From the NCBI GenBank assembly GCA_003023695.1, contig PXYW01000033.1, positions 75,966 through 118,252 of the forward strand: a DNA stretch of 42,287 nucleotides, in the 5' to 3' direction. Origin of the DNA: Sulfobacillus benefaciens. Its GTDB lineage: Bacteria; Bacillota; Sulfobacillia; Sulfobacillales; Sulfobacillaceae. Shown here piece after piece: positions 1 to 8,221 of this stretch (its first letter is position 1; each line of letters starts with the position of its first letter). The notes beneath the pieces are model-generated. The model ran no database searches, had not been told where the DNA came from, and saw only the letters and a list, made by a program, of their open reading frames with translations. The translations under genes were made by a program, and so were the position numbers.

Positions 1-537
1 CTTACCCGTATGTCTTCACATCAGTCCTTGGTGGTGACGACGCAGCTGAAAATGTTTGAGGTCGCATACCAGGCTATTAATGCAGGTTGTCAGGGATACT
101 TGTTAAAACCTGCATTGCGGGCGGAGGTGTTGGACCTCTTAAATCGGATTGTACCTATGGGACAAGAAAAGGAAGCTCCGATTGACTTGGGCAATCCGAT
201 CCTCAGCGCGGTAGCATACTTAGAGCAACATTTTGCGGAACCTATCACCCTAGCGGAAATAGCCCAATTGGTGTATTTAAGCCCTTCATATTTTAGCCGT
301 CAATTTAAACTGGAAATGCAGATGACCTTTGTCGAGTACCTAACCCATTTGCGTATGAAGCAGGCCAAACAACGGTTGCGCATGACAGATCTGCCAATTG
401 ACATGATTGCCGAAGAGTGCGGATTTCGCCGGGCCAGCTACTTTACGACCCAATTTCATCGCCTTCAGGGGATTTCGCCGTCCGAATACCGACGGCAATT
501 CCGCGACCGTTTGTCCGCTAAGTCCCTGGAAAATTAG
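1..537 (+). CDS. DNA-binding response regulator, AraC-type output, 5'-truncated
   Basis: The reading frame is open to the window edge, so the first in-frame ATG at base 10 is probably internal. The first 50 or so residues are the end of a CheY-like receiver, including the conserved lysine in the LLKP motif. The last 100 residues hold two AraC-type helix-turn-helix units (LAEIAQLVYLSPSYFSRQF and the IAEECGFRRASYFTTQF repeat). This is the YesN-like architecture, normally paired with a sensor kinase that would lie upstream of the window. It sits 70 bases ahead of the molybdenum hydroxylase operon on the same strand, so local activation of that operon is a reasonable inference. The phosphoacceptor aspartate is outside the window. 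The family call is secure; the target is inferred. Confidence 0.9.
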   Translation, partial: LTRMSSHQSLVVTTQLKMFEVAYQAINAGCQGYLLKPALRAEVLDLLNRIVPMGQEKEAPIDLGNPILSAVAYLEQHFAEPITLAEIAQLVYLSPSYFSRQFKLEMQMTFVEYLTHLRMKQAKQRLRMTDLPIDMIAEECGFRRASYFTTQFHRLQGISPSEYRRQFRDRLSAKSLEN

Positions 538-610
538 AATACTGAGCAAGAGAATTCTGCAATTGGCTGGCCTATTCTCGTGCTAGTCTAAAAGAGAAGG
601 GAGGGATTTG

Positions 611-3013
611 ATGTCCTGGTTGGGACAATCCGTACCGCGCTTCGAAGATGGGCGCCTAATCAACGGTCAGGGTCAGTACATTGCCGATGTGATGCCGGTG
701 CCCGGAATTCAGCATGTAGCAATTTTGCGAAGCCCACACGCGCATGCCCGGATTCGCCGCATTGATACATCTCGCGTGACTAGTATAGCTGGGGTCACGG
801 GTGTCATTACCGGCCGCGATCTCTTAACGGTGCTGGCTCCGTTTCCTGTAGGGGTGCCGCGACCCGTAGCGTATTATCCTATAGCCATTGACAAGGTGCG
901 TTATGTCGGAGAGCCCGTCGCAGTAGTTGTTGCCAACACGCGCTATGTGGCCGAAGATGCCATTGACGTTATCGAAGTTGATTATGAGTCATTGCCGGTG
1001 GTGTCCGATATTGAGGCGGCGTGTCAGCGGCCCCCCGCAGCCTTGCATGAGAATGCGCCTGATAATGTGGCCAATCACCGAGAATTCACTTATGGGGATC
1101 CGACAACTGCGCTGAAGCGTTCAGACATGCTGATCCAAGAGCGCTTCGTGTATCCGCGCAATACGGCGATGCCTATAGAGACCTATGGGGTCGTTGCGTA
1201 TTATGAACAATCCTCTGGCGATTACACGGTGTGGGCCAACTTTCACGGGCCATTTACTTTGCATTCGGTCATGGCGCATGCACTGAAGGTAACCACCCAA
1301 AAATTGCGCATCAAAACGCCGCAAGACATCGGAGGATCATACGGCGTAAAATCCGCGGTGTATCCCTACATGGTGTTGCTGGCGGCAACCAGCCGACTGT
1401 TGGGATGCCCAGTCAAATGGATTGAGGATCGTTTGGAACACATGAAGGCCAGCTCCAGCGCTAGTGCTCGCATTAGCTACGTGACGGCCGGATTTTCTCG
1501 TAACGGGCGCCTTCAGGCTGTGGACATTAGACAATATGATGACGTGGGCGCCTATATCCGTGCTCCGGAACCGGCCACTTTATATCGGGTCCATGGCAAT
1601 CTTACGGGCGCTTACGATGTACGGCATATCCATTTGGAAAATTATGCGGTGATGACCAACCGTGTGCCCACAGGTTTAGTCCGGGGATATGGGGGACCAC
1701 AGTTGTATTTCCCCCTAGAGCGGATAATGGATATTGCAGCTCGGCAACTCAAGATGGATCCGGCCGAGCTTCGCCGTGCCAACTTTATTCGACAAAATCA
1801 ATTTCCCTATCGGACGGCCAGCGGTGGCATTTATGACAGCGGAGACTACGGCGCTGTCTTAGACACCGCACTAGAGGCGTCAGGGTATGAAGATTTTAAA
1901 GAGCAGGCTCGAAACCGTCAGGATTCGGGTCCGTTGCGTTTAGGCATTGGCATGGCTGCGGTAGTCGAACCGTCAGGGTCGAACATGGGTTATGTGACCA
2001 TTGCCTACACCCCGGAAGAGCGTGCCCGTCAACTGCCCAAATCGGGGGCGGTATCTGCGGCGACGGTCGCCATTGATGCCCTTGGAGGGATTACTGTACA
2101 AATTGATACAGCGCCTGAAGGTCAAGGTCACGAGACCGTGGTGCGCCAGATTGTTGCTGATGTTCTAACGGTGCCCATGGAGAGCATTCGGGTGATTGCT
2201 GAGATGGATACGGCCATCACTCCTTGGAGCATTTCTTCGGGGAGCTATTCTAGCCGTTTTGCCGCTGCCGGAGCCAACGCGGTGTTTTCTGCCGCCCAAA
2301 GAGTCAAATCGAAGCTTTTGTCTTTGGCCGCTCGCCAATTAGGGGTAGATAGCCAGACGCTGCGATTTGAAGAGGGCCGGGTCTGGCGCGCTCAAGGAGC
2401 GACTGATCTCACCGTCAAGCGACTCGCCGGACTCACGCATTGGAATCCTGCCGAGTTGCCTTCGGGGATATCGCCGGGGGTGTATGAAACCAGTTATTTC
2501 TCGTTGCCCAATGCGGGCCCGCCGACCGCTGAAGACTCTATCAATTCTTCGGCCACGTATGGATTTTTAGTGGACGTGGCTAAAGTGGCCGTCAACACCG
2601 AGACGGGACAGATTACAGTGTTGGACTATGTCACTGTGCACGACGCCGGCCAGCTATTAAATCCGCTATTGGCAGACGGTCAGATCCATGGCGGATTGGC
2701 GTTTGGTCTTGGTTCTGCGTTGTACGAGGAGTTGCGTTATGACGAGGAGGGGCAACTGGTAACCGGGTCACTTATGGACTATTTGGTACCGACTGCCAGC
2801 GAGATCCCAGAGTCCCTCACTGTGCTGCATCATCACACCAAAGCGCCAGGTATTCCATTGGGTGCCAAAGGCCTTGGGGAGGGAAACGTGATGTCGGCGG
2901 GTGCGGCGATTGCCAACGCAGTGTCCAACGCTTTGGGAGTCGAGATATTCTCCCTGCCTTTATCACCGCGGGCAGTCATTGAATCGGTGTTGAAGAAGGA
3001 GGGAAGGGGATGA
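611..3013 (+). CDS. Molybdenum hydroxylase large subunit (xanthine dehydrogenase/CoxL family, not form I CODH)
   Basis: This is the 800-residue molybdopterin-cytosine-dinucleotide-binding subunit of a xanthine dehydrogenase-family hydroxylase. The N-terminus has the usual RFEDGRLINGQGQYIADV start of the a/b hammerhead domain. The active-site loop reads VRGYGGPQ (residues 357-362 and on), as in xanthine dehydrogenase-like enzymes, and not the AYxCSFR of form I CO dehydrogenase. QGHETV and the C-terminal GAKGLGE, with the catalytic glutamate near residue 757, are present. The GGGFG motif is altered to GGSYGVK. ATG at 611 is preferred over TTG at 608 because AAGGGAGGG lies five bases upstream. 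The stop overlaps the next start (ATGA). The substrate cannot be told from the sequence; the CoA-ligase and hydratase downstream suggest an organic acid or its CoA ester rather than CO. Confidence 0.9.
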   Translation: MSWLGQSVPRFEDGRLINGQGQYIADVMPVPGIQHVAILRSPHAHARIRRIDTSRVTSIAGVTGVITGRDLLTVLAPFPVGVPRPVAYYPIAIDKVRYVGEPVAVVVANTRYVAEDAIDVIEVDYESLPVVSDIEAACQRPPAALHENAPDNVANHREFTYGDPTTALKRSDMLIQERFVYPRNTAMPIETYGVVAYYEQSSGDYTVWANFHGPFTLHSVMAHALKVTTQKLRIKTPQDIGGSYGVKSAVYPYMVLLAATSRLLGCPVKWIEDRLEHMKASSSASARISYVTAGFSRNGRLQAVDIRQYDDVGAYIRAPEPATLYRVHGNLTGAYDVRHIHLENYAVMTNRVPTGLVRGYGGPQLYFPLERIMDIAARQLKMDPAELRRANFIRQNQFPYRTASGGIYDSGDYGAVLDTALEASGYEDFKEQARNRQDSGPLRLGIGMAAVVEPSGSNMGYVTIAYTPEERARQLPKSGAVSAATVAIDALGGITVQIDTAPEGQGHETVVRQIVADVLTVPMESIRVIAEMDTAITPWSISSGSYSSRFAAAGANAVFSAAQRVKSKLLSLAARQLGVDSQTLRFEEGRVWRAQGATDLTVKRLAGLTHWNPAELPSGISPGVYETSYFSLPNAGPPTAEDSINSSATYGFLVDVAKVAVNTETGQITVLDYVTVHDAGQLLNPLLADGQIHGGLAFGLGSALYEELRYDEEGQLVTGSLMDYLVPTASEIPESLTVLHHHTKAPGIPLGAKGLGEGNVMSAGAAIANAVSNALGVEIFSLPLSPRAVIESVLKKEGRG

Positions 3014-3882
3014 AACCGGCACCTTTCGATTTTATCCGTGCCGAAAGTGTGGACGATGTCATCGCCATCCTTTCGCATACCGAAGACGCCAAGATCTTAG
3101 CCGGGGGTCAAAGTCTCGTTGCCATGATGAATATGCGGCTGGCTAGACCGAGCACGTTGGTGACACTACGTGGAGTACCAGGGTTGGATGCGATTGAGGA
3201 GAAAGACGGCGTCGTGACCGTGGGCGCCATGGTGGTTCAAGAGCGCTTGCGTTCCATGATGGGCCACCGTCAGGAGTTTGGCGCTCTCGCCGAAGGCATT
3301 GGGTATATTGGCCATCCCCAAACCCGATCCATGGGAACGGTGGGGGGGAGCATCGCGCATGCCGACCCTAGCGCAGAATTGCCCTTATTGTTGCAAGTGT
3401 ATCGCGGCTCGGTGAAAACGGCAGGTCCATCGGGTGTCCGCCAGATTGCGGCGGAGGATTTTTTTCAATTTCCATTTTCTACGGCGCTTGAGCCGGAGGA
3501 AATCATGGTGGCAACTCACTGGCCCGTCCCCATAATGAGCTCGGGCGGGTCTTTTCGTGAGTTTTCGCGCCGCCGTGGAGACTTTGCCATTGTCGCGGTA
3601 GCCTGCCATATCTCGATAGAACATCAGCGTTTAGTGGATGGAAGGCTTGGCGCCGCTGGGGTGGCCGGCACAGCGGTGGCCGTGGATCTGCCCGCCGATC
3701 TGCGCGGACAACCATTAATAACCGATGAGGCCGCCACTCACTGGCTGGAGACGCTGATGCCACATTTGGACCCTCCAGATGATCTAGAAGCTTCCAGCGT
3801 CTTGCGGCGCACACTTGTGGAAACGCTGGGCCGTGAGGCCATGGCAGAGGCCTGGGTTCGAGCCGGAGGAGGAACAACATGA
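3010..3882 (+). CDS. Molybdenum hydroxylase FAD-binding medium subunit
   Basis: This 290-residue CoxM-type subunit passes electrons from the 2Fe-2S clusters to FAD and the final acceptor. The FAD pyrophosphate motifs are AGGQS (residues 31-35) and TVGG (110-113, followed by SIAHADP). The C-terminal CO-dehydrogenase flavoprotein domain follows. There is only one cysteine, so the extra 4Fe-4S loop of the 4-hydroxybenzoyl-CoA reductase beta subunit is absent; that argues against a dearomatising reductase. The gene starts inside the stop of the large subunit (ATGA) and ends inside the start of the small subunit, which indicates translational coupling. The function is secure at family level. Confidence 0.9.
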   Translation: MKPAPFDFIRAESVDDVIAILSHTEDAKILAGGQSLVAMMNMRLARPSTLVTLRGVPGLDAIEEKDGVVTVGAMVVQERLRSMMGHRQEFGALAEGIGYIGHPQTRSMGTVGGSIAHADPSAELPLLLQVYRGSVKTAGPSGVRQIAAEDFFQFPFSTALEPEEIMVATHWPVPIMSSGGSFREFSRRRGDFAIVAVACHISIEHQRLVDGRLGAAGVAGTAVAVDLPADLRGQPLITDEAATHWLETLMPHLDPPDDLEASSVLRRTLVETLGREAMAEAWVRAGGGTT

Positions 3883-4382
3883 TTCGCTATGAGAAAGATC
3901 AACGTGTCCCGGTCACCCTGACGGTGAATGGTCGCGAGTACCGTCAATGGATTGAACCGCGCTTGTTGTTGTCAGATTTTCTCCGTGACGAACTGGGATT
4001 AACCGGTACTCATGTGGGATGTGAGCATGGAGTATGCGGAGCGTGTACCATTTTGCTCAATGGGTCTCCGGCGCGCAGCTGCTTGAAGCTGGCCATCGAC
4101 GTGGATGACGGCCAGATTACTACCATTGAAGGTTTGGCGAGGGATGAAGAATTTGATGCGCTTCGGCAAGCATTTTCGGAAAACCATGCTCTGCAATGTG
4201 GATTTTGCACTCCAGGCATCATGCTGTCGGTGGCAGTTGCGCTGAAGCACACTTCGGAGTCGGACCCAGTGGACTGGGATGATGTCTTAAGCGGTCATTT
4301 ATGTCGGTGTACCGGTTATGTCGGCATTCGCCGGGCGATAAAGGCTTTGCAAGCCAAAGAAGGAGGGGAGGCAAAAGCATGA
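3879..4382 (+). CDS. Molybdenum hydroxylase 2Fe-2S small subunit
   Basis: This 167-residue subunit carries two [2Fe-2S] clusters. The plant ferredoxin-type N-terminal domain has Cys48, Cys53, Cys56 and Cys68. The C-terminal four-helix domain has Cys107, Cys110, Cys142 and Cys144 within QCGFCTPG and LCRCTGY. All eight ligands are present, so the electron chain from molybdenum to FAD looks intact. It overlaps the genes on both sides by ATGA. The order large-medium-small is unusual; the second hydroxylase of this window uses medium-small-large. The small subunit is about 40% identical by eye to the CoxS at 24162, mostly around the cysteines, so this is an old paralogue and not a recent duplicate. 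Confidence 0.93.
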   Translation: MIRYEKDQRVPVTLTVNGREYRQWIEPRLLLSDFLRDELGLTGTHVGCEHGVCGACTILLNGSPARSCLKLAIDVDDGQITTIEGLARDEEFDALRQAFSENHALQCGFCTPGIMLSVAVALKHTSESDPVDWDDVLSGHLCRCTGYVGIRRAIKALQAKEGGEAKA

Positions 4383-5917
4383 ACTTGATGGAGTGCTTAC
4401 GGCGATCAGCAGCTCGGTTGCCAGACGTGGAGGCGGTGGTCGATGATCAGGTGCGTTGGAGTTATCGGGACCTGGTGGAGCGGGTGGAATCCGTCGCGAG
4501 CCACTTGCGAGAGTTGGGGATTAAAGCCGGCGATCATGTGTTAGTGGTCTTGAAGAATCGGCGGGAAAACATCCTCATTTATTGGGCCTGCCATCGCATT
4601 GGCGCCATCTACACACCCGTCAATTTTCGAATGTCTGTTGACGAACTCACTTACTGCGCCACCGACTCGCAATGTCGGCTAGTGGTGGCTGAGGCTGGGT
4701 TGGAAGACACCGTGCGGACGGCTTTGAAGGGACTTGCTGAGCCAGTGCCTGTAGCATGGGTGGCTGGCGTGGCAAGCGATCCCGAAGCTTTTGACCAGTG
4801 GTTGACGCCAGGGCTGAATCCCCTTCCGGATGTGGCCGTAGAAGAGTCTCAGACCGCCATTATGCTCTACACCTCAGGAACCACCGGGAAGCCGAAGGGC
4901 GTACCTCGCAGTCACCGCAATGAGATTTCCGCGGCGGTGGCCCATATCATCCAAAATCGCTATCAGATGGGGGAGCGCAGCGTCGGTGCCATGCCGTTTT
5001 ACCACACGATGGGCATGCGCAGTTTAGTGTCGTCAGCGCTGCTGAACGGGGCGTTGGCGCTCTTGCCGGATTACGAGACGGAACGGTTAGCTCGCTTAAT
5101 TCCTGAGGAAAGAATTACCGCCCTCTATTTGGTGCCCACATTGTTTTACGACTTAGTCAACTGGCACGGCTTATCCGAATTGGATCTACGGTCATTGACG
5201 AAGATTGGGTACGCTGGTGCAGCCATGACCAGTGCGCTTACGGCACAATGTTTTGAACGGTTGACACCCGATGTGTTTGTCAACCACTTTGGCAGTTCCG
5301 AGGTCTACACGTTTACCATCTGCGACTGGTTGGACCGTAAACCCACCTGTGCGGGTAAGGCGGGGTTTCATTCTGAGGTACGGGTGGTCGCCATCAACGA
5401 GACCAGTGGATCACCCGATGACAGGGTTCCCGCAGGGGCTCCCGGCGAGGTGATTGTCCGGCTGACCTCACCGGAGGCGTTTCAAGGGTATTGGAACCGT
5501 CCCGAAGCCACTGCCAAGGCTATCCGGCAAGGATGGTACTATACCGGTGACGTGGGCTACTGGGATGATGAGGGTGATTTGTGGGTATATGGCCGGGTTG
5601 ACGATATGCTGATTTCGGGCGGGGAAAACATTCACCCTCTAGAGGTCGAGGACGTGCTTAGTTTGCATCCGGGGGTGGCCGAAGTCGCTGTGGTAGGTCG
5701 CCCGGATGATCGTTGGGGGGAAGTTGTGACCGCTTTCATCGTTCCTCGCGACCCCAATTTGACCCAAGAGGCACTAGACCAGTATTGTCAGGATGCGACC
5801 AGTCTAGCGCGGTTCAAGCGTCCTCGTCAGTATATCTTTGTGAAGGAAATTCCTAAATCTCCAGTCGGAAAAATTTTGCGGAGGGTTTTGCGGGAAAGAC
5901 CATTGGACACGAAATAA
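4379..5917 (+). CDS. AMP-forming acyl-CoA synthetase/CoA ligase
   Basis: This 512-residue ANL-superfamily enzyme activates a carboxylic acid through an acyl-adenylate to its CoA thioester. Visible motifs are the P-loop YTSGTTGKPKG, the adenylate-binding NHFGSSEVYT region, GWYYTGDVGYWDDEGDL, the hinge GRVDDMLISGGENIHPLEVE and the catalytic lysine in SPVGKILRR. ATG 4379 is chosen because it overlaps the small-subunit stop (ATGA) and has GAAGGAGGGG just upstream; a longer frame from 4301 would run back into that subunit. Coupling to the hydroxylase suggests that the ligase makes its substrate or consumes its product. Aryl, cinnamoyl and medium-chain acids are all possible; the sequence does not decide. 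Confidence 0.9.
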   Translation: MNLMECLRRSAARLPDVEAVVDDQVRWSYRDLVERVESVASHLRELGIKAGDHVLVVLKNRRENILIYWACHRIGAIYTPVNFRMSVDELTYCATDSQCRLVVAEAGLEDTVRTALKGLAEPVPVAWVAGVASDPEAFDQWLTPGLNPLPDVAVEESQTAIMLYTSGTTGKPKGVPRSHRNEISAAVAHIIQNRYQMGERSVGAMPFYHTMGMRSLVSSALLNGALALLPDYETERLARLIPEERITALYLVPTLFYDLVNWHGLSELDLRSLTKIGYAGAAMTSALTAQCFERLTPDVFVNHFGSSEVYTFTICDWLDRKPTCAGKAGFHSEVRVVAINETSGSPDDRVPAGAPGEVIVRLTSPEAFQGYWNRPEATAKAIRQGWYYTGDVGYWDDEGDLWVYGRVDDMLISGGENIHPLEVEDVLSLHPGVAEVAVVGRPDDRWGEVVTAFIVPRDPNLTQEALDQYCQDATSLARFKRPRQYIFVKEIPKSPVGKILRRVLRERPLDTK

Positions 5918-5945
5918 CAACACTTAGTAGATATGAGGTGGCAAG

Positions 5946-6731
5946 ATGTCGGAAGCTAGTTACCCAGGTTCAATTCTTGAAGTGGAGTACTTAACGGATC
6001 GTCCTGTTGCGGTACTTACCCTTAGTGCTCCTCCCTTTAACATCGTTACCGTGCCGACGCGTGAGCATTTTGCTGCGGTGTTTCGGGAAATTGAAGCGCG
6101 AGAGGATATTCGGGTCGTGATTATTCAATCTCGGGGGGAGCACTTTTCTTCGGGCGGCGACATCCCCGGATTTCTGCAAGCCAGTCCGGAATACCTTTCG
6201 CATTTGGCGGACAACGTGGCGGCGCCCGATCGCTGCTCAAAACCGGTGATTGCCCGTTTGACGGGATACACATTTGGGGTGGGATTCGAGATTGCTATGG
6301 CGTGTGACTTCCGCATGGCCTCCGCAACGACACTTATGGCTCTTCCGGAAATGCGCTTAGGCATGATTCCGGGCAGCGGAGGAACACAGCGGGTCGCACG
6401 AATTGCTGGATTGGGGCGGGCCAAAGATATGATTTTTCGGGCCCGGCGCATCGCGGCTCAAGAGGCGCTGTCGTGGGGACTTCTCACGGAGGTGGTGGAG
6501 CCCGAGGCATTGGACAGCACGGTCTGGAATCTTGTGGATGAATTGTTGGCGTTTTCCCCATTAGCCATGGCCAAGGCCAAAATGGCGATTAATGCAGCCT
6601 GGGAGACGCCTTTGCAGACGGGTCTTCAGTTAGAAGGACAGATGTATGGATTTTTACGTACCACCGAAGACTTTCAAACCGGAGTACAAGCCTTTAAGGA
6701 CAAACGAAAGCCTAAGTTCCGCGGGAAATAA
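5946..6731 (+). CDS. Enoyl-CoA hydratase/isomerase (crotonase family)
   Basis: This 261-residue crotonase-fold enzyme acts on CoA thioesters. The oxyanion-hole segment is HFSSGGDIPGF. Both glutamates of hydratases are retained, one in GYTFGVGFEIAMACD and one in ALPEMRLGMIPGSGG. A hydratase or isomerase reaction is therefore plausible, while dehalogenase and decarboxylase variants are less so. AGGTGGCAAG precedes the ATG by a few bases. It lies 28 bases after the CoA ligase and is the last gene of the operon; a hairpin follows 16 bases after its stop. Together with the ligase and hydroxylase it completes an activate-hydroxylate-hydrate set. Confidence 0.9.
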   Translation: MSEASYPGSILEVEYLTDRPVAVLTLSAPPFNIVTVPTREHFAAVFREIEAREDIRVVIIQSRGEHFSSGGDIPGFLQASPEYLSHLADNVAAPDRCSKPVIARLTGYTFGVGFEIAMACDFRMASATTLMALPEMRLGMIPGSGGTQRVARIAGLGRAKDMIFRARRIAAQEALSWGLLTEVVEPEALDSTVWNLVDELLAFSPLAMAKAKMAINAAWETPLQTGLQLEGQMYGFLRTTEDFQTGVQAFKDKRKPKFRGK

Positions 6732-6747
6732 AGGGGAGGGGGCAGAT

Positions 6748-6776
6748 GGGGACATTTGTGGACGTTAAATGTCCCC
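6748..6776 (+). terminator. Hairpin after the hydroxylase operon
   Basis: A perfect 10-bp stem (GGGGACATTT pairing with AAATGTCCCC) encloses a 9-base loop just downstream of the hydratase stop. There is no clear T-tract after it, so it may terminate weakly or protect the 3' end of the message. Confidence 0.5.
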
Positions 6777-6864
6777 CCATGTGCCTCCCAGCCATTAGAT
6801 GGAGTGTTATAGCGTATTCAATAGCTGTGCATCGAATCCTGGGGGAACGGCTCTTCGTTGTTCA

Positions 6865-7272
6865 TTATGTAGATAATGTCCAGTCTTCCATGCGCAATCC
6901 CTCGACCCGCGCAAACTTTCGTGTATTATTGGTCACCAGCGGAACATCTAGGAATAAGGCGTGCGCCGCAATCAGTGTGTCGAAGGGGCCGATAGGGCGG
7001 CCTTGTTTCTCTAAGTTCGCACGTATTTCTCCGTAGATTACCGTGGTCTCCACCACAAAATCCGCGATGTCTAACGGCAACAAGAATGCCTCAAGGGCAG
7101 CCTGATTGCGCTCCCGCTGTTGACTCTTCGCCACGCCATATTGCAACTCGGTGACGGTGACCACCGAGATTCCAATCTCGCCCGTGCGAAATCCGCGCAT
7201 CCTGGCCAGCACGGCGTCCGAGCGGTTTTTGATGAGGTAGATACAGATGTTGGTATCCAACATGTACCGCAT
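6865..7272 (-). CDS. vapC: VapC-type PIN-domain ribonuclease toxin
   Basis: This 135-residue PIN-domain protein begins MRYMLDTNICIYLIKN, with the first catalytic aspartate at residue 6. It keeps the glutamate of VTVTELQYG (residue 42) and the late acidic and polar patch FDTLIAAHAL with LVTNNTRKFARV. VapC toxins are Mg-dependent RNases that cut tRNA or rRNA and stall growth until the antitoxin is restored. Its ATG overlaps the vapB stop by one base (TAATG), the coupled arrangement expected of the family. No other gene shares the transcript. The family assignment is firm; the RNA target is unknown. Confidence 0.9.
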   Translation of the reverse strand: MRYMLDTNICIYLIKNRSDAVLARMRGFRTGEIGISVVTVTELQYGVAKSQQRERNQAALEAFLLPLDIADFVVETTVIYGEIRANLEKQGRPIGPFDTLIAAHALFLDVPLVTNNTRKFARVEGLRMEDWTLST

Positions 7273-7505
7273 TAATGGAGATTCTCACGCGATTGTTGCT
7301 CTGAAGGCTGGTGACGGTCAGACATATAGTCGTCCGAGAATAAATTCAAAGCCCTAGCCAGTGAATCCCACGCATCATGTGTGGGCAACAATACGACGGC
7401 GGTGCCGACGCGTTTAACAAAAACCTCCGAGTCGCTAAACCGGAATTGCTTGGGTAGGCGCACCGCCTGACTCCGTCCGGACTGGAAAATCTTCGCTCGC
7501 TCCAC
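7272..7505 (-). CDS. vapB: VapB-type AbrB-fold antitoxin
   Basis: This is a 77-residue antitoxin with the swapped-hairpin AbrB DNA-binding core AKIFQSGRSQAVRLPKQFRF and a C-terminal tail that would wrap the toxin. The frame can be extended to 7583, but GTG at 7505 is preferred. It has a G-rich ribosome site seven to eight bases upstream, gives the usual VapB length, and leaves the palindrome at 7531-7542 outside the gene, as expected for an autoregulatory operator. It is translated ahead of and coupled to vapC. Confidence 0.85.
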   Translation of the reverse strand: MERAKIFQSGRSQAVRLPKQFRFSDSEVFVKRVGTAVVLLPTHDAWDSLARALNLFSDDYMSDRHQPSEQQSRENLH

Positions 7506-7530
7506 AAAATCGCCCCCCGAAACAAGATTG

Positions 7531-7542
7531 TGATATATATCA
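7531..7542. promoter_or_regulatory. Candidate VapB operator
   Basis: TGATATATATCA is a perfect 12-bp palindrome 26 bases upstream of the vapB GTG. VapBC complexes usually repress their own promoter through such sites. The AT-rich flank (TATAAA on the minus strand) could be the -10 element. Confidence 0.5.
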
Positions 7543-7710
7543 AATTTATACCTCTCAGCCTCAGAATACTGCGACGTCGTCACTCGCTATTTAGTCCCAA
7601 AACGGCAATAGACACGCAACCGAGAACCGTTTTATGCTCGCATCGATCTGGAGAGGGCAAGTCGCAGGCAAATATTGGGATTGTCCTTACAATGAAAGGG
7701 AGTAGGCACC

Positions 7711-7848
7711 ATGGGAGAGACGAACAAGATTACCCCGGAATTGAAAGCGCTCGACATCAAGAATGCGGCGGCGGTGGCCCGTCTCCACGTCTTGAATGAC
7801 CCGTTCGAGTACGGTCCATGGGAATCCGAAAGAGATCGTTTCAGATGA
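7711..7848 (+). CDS. Small ORF, 45 residues, unknown
   Basis: This short frame has a good ribosome site (AAGGGAG, eight bases ahead of the ATG). It begins MGETNKITPELKALDIKNAA and ends with a charged GPWESERDRFR tail. The next small ORF starts inside its stop codon (ATGA). I recognise no family. The acidic and basic composition and the coupling make translation plausible, but it could also be the 5' stub of a longer gene that has been truncated. It lies in a 640-base stretch between vapB and the diguanylate cyclase that is otherwise empty apart from the next entry. Confidence 0.4.
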   Translation: MGETNKITPELKALDIKNAAAVARLHVLNDPFEYGPWESERDRFR

Positions 7849-7955
7849 CGTCATATCCGCAGCGTTTGATTCATCCTTCCCCACTGGTGGACATCCTCGC
7901 CAACCTAGCGTTCGGGGCTTTCATTTTACTTGGGCATCGAGCTCATCGGGCGTAG
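7845..7955 (+). CDS. Small ORF, 36 residues, one hydrophobic segment
   Basis: It starts by ATGA overlap with the preceding 45-residue ORF. The centre (LVDILANLAFGAFILLG) is hydrophobic enough to be a membrane segment and is followed by a basic tail HRAHRA. No homologue is recognised. The pair resembles small toxin-like or accessory phage genes in layout only. The remaining 266 bases up to the cyclase at 8222 show no further gene. Confidence 0.35.
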   Translation: MTSYPQRLIHPSPLVDILANLAFGAFILLGHRAHRA

Positions 7956-8221
7956 GGTCTGCTGTATCCCCAAAAGCTAATCACCCATAGAGAGGAATAT
8001 CCTGCCAGAATGGGGGCGAACGGCAACGGCGGATTTTTCATGGCAAGGATCGCAATCACCGCGTTAAATTGAAGGGCTTATTTTGGCGCGCCCCTATGAC
8101 TCAGAATCTTTGTGTGATATTGTCTCGTTATGGCATCGGTATGGTGCCGAAAAATGATGAAACACTAAGCGGTTTAGTTATCGCATACATCATCCAACTT
8201 TAAGGATAAATATTTCAGACT

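Noticed and set aside
3010-3882. 4-hydroxybenzoyl-CoA reductase as identity of the first hydroxylase
   Set aside because: The FAD subunit has a single cysteine and lacks the 4Fe-4S insertion required of that enzyme.
6746-7036. 96-residue plus-strand frame
   Set aside because: Antisense to vapC for much of its length, begins in the terminator hairpin and has no family resemblance.
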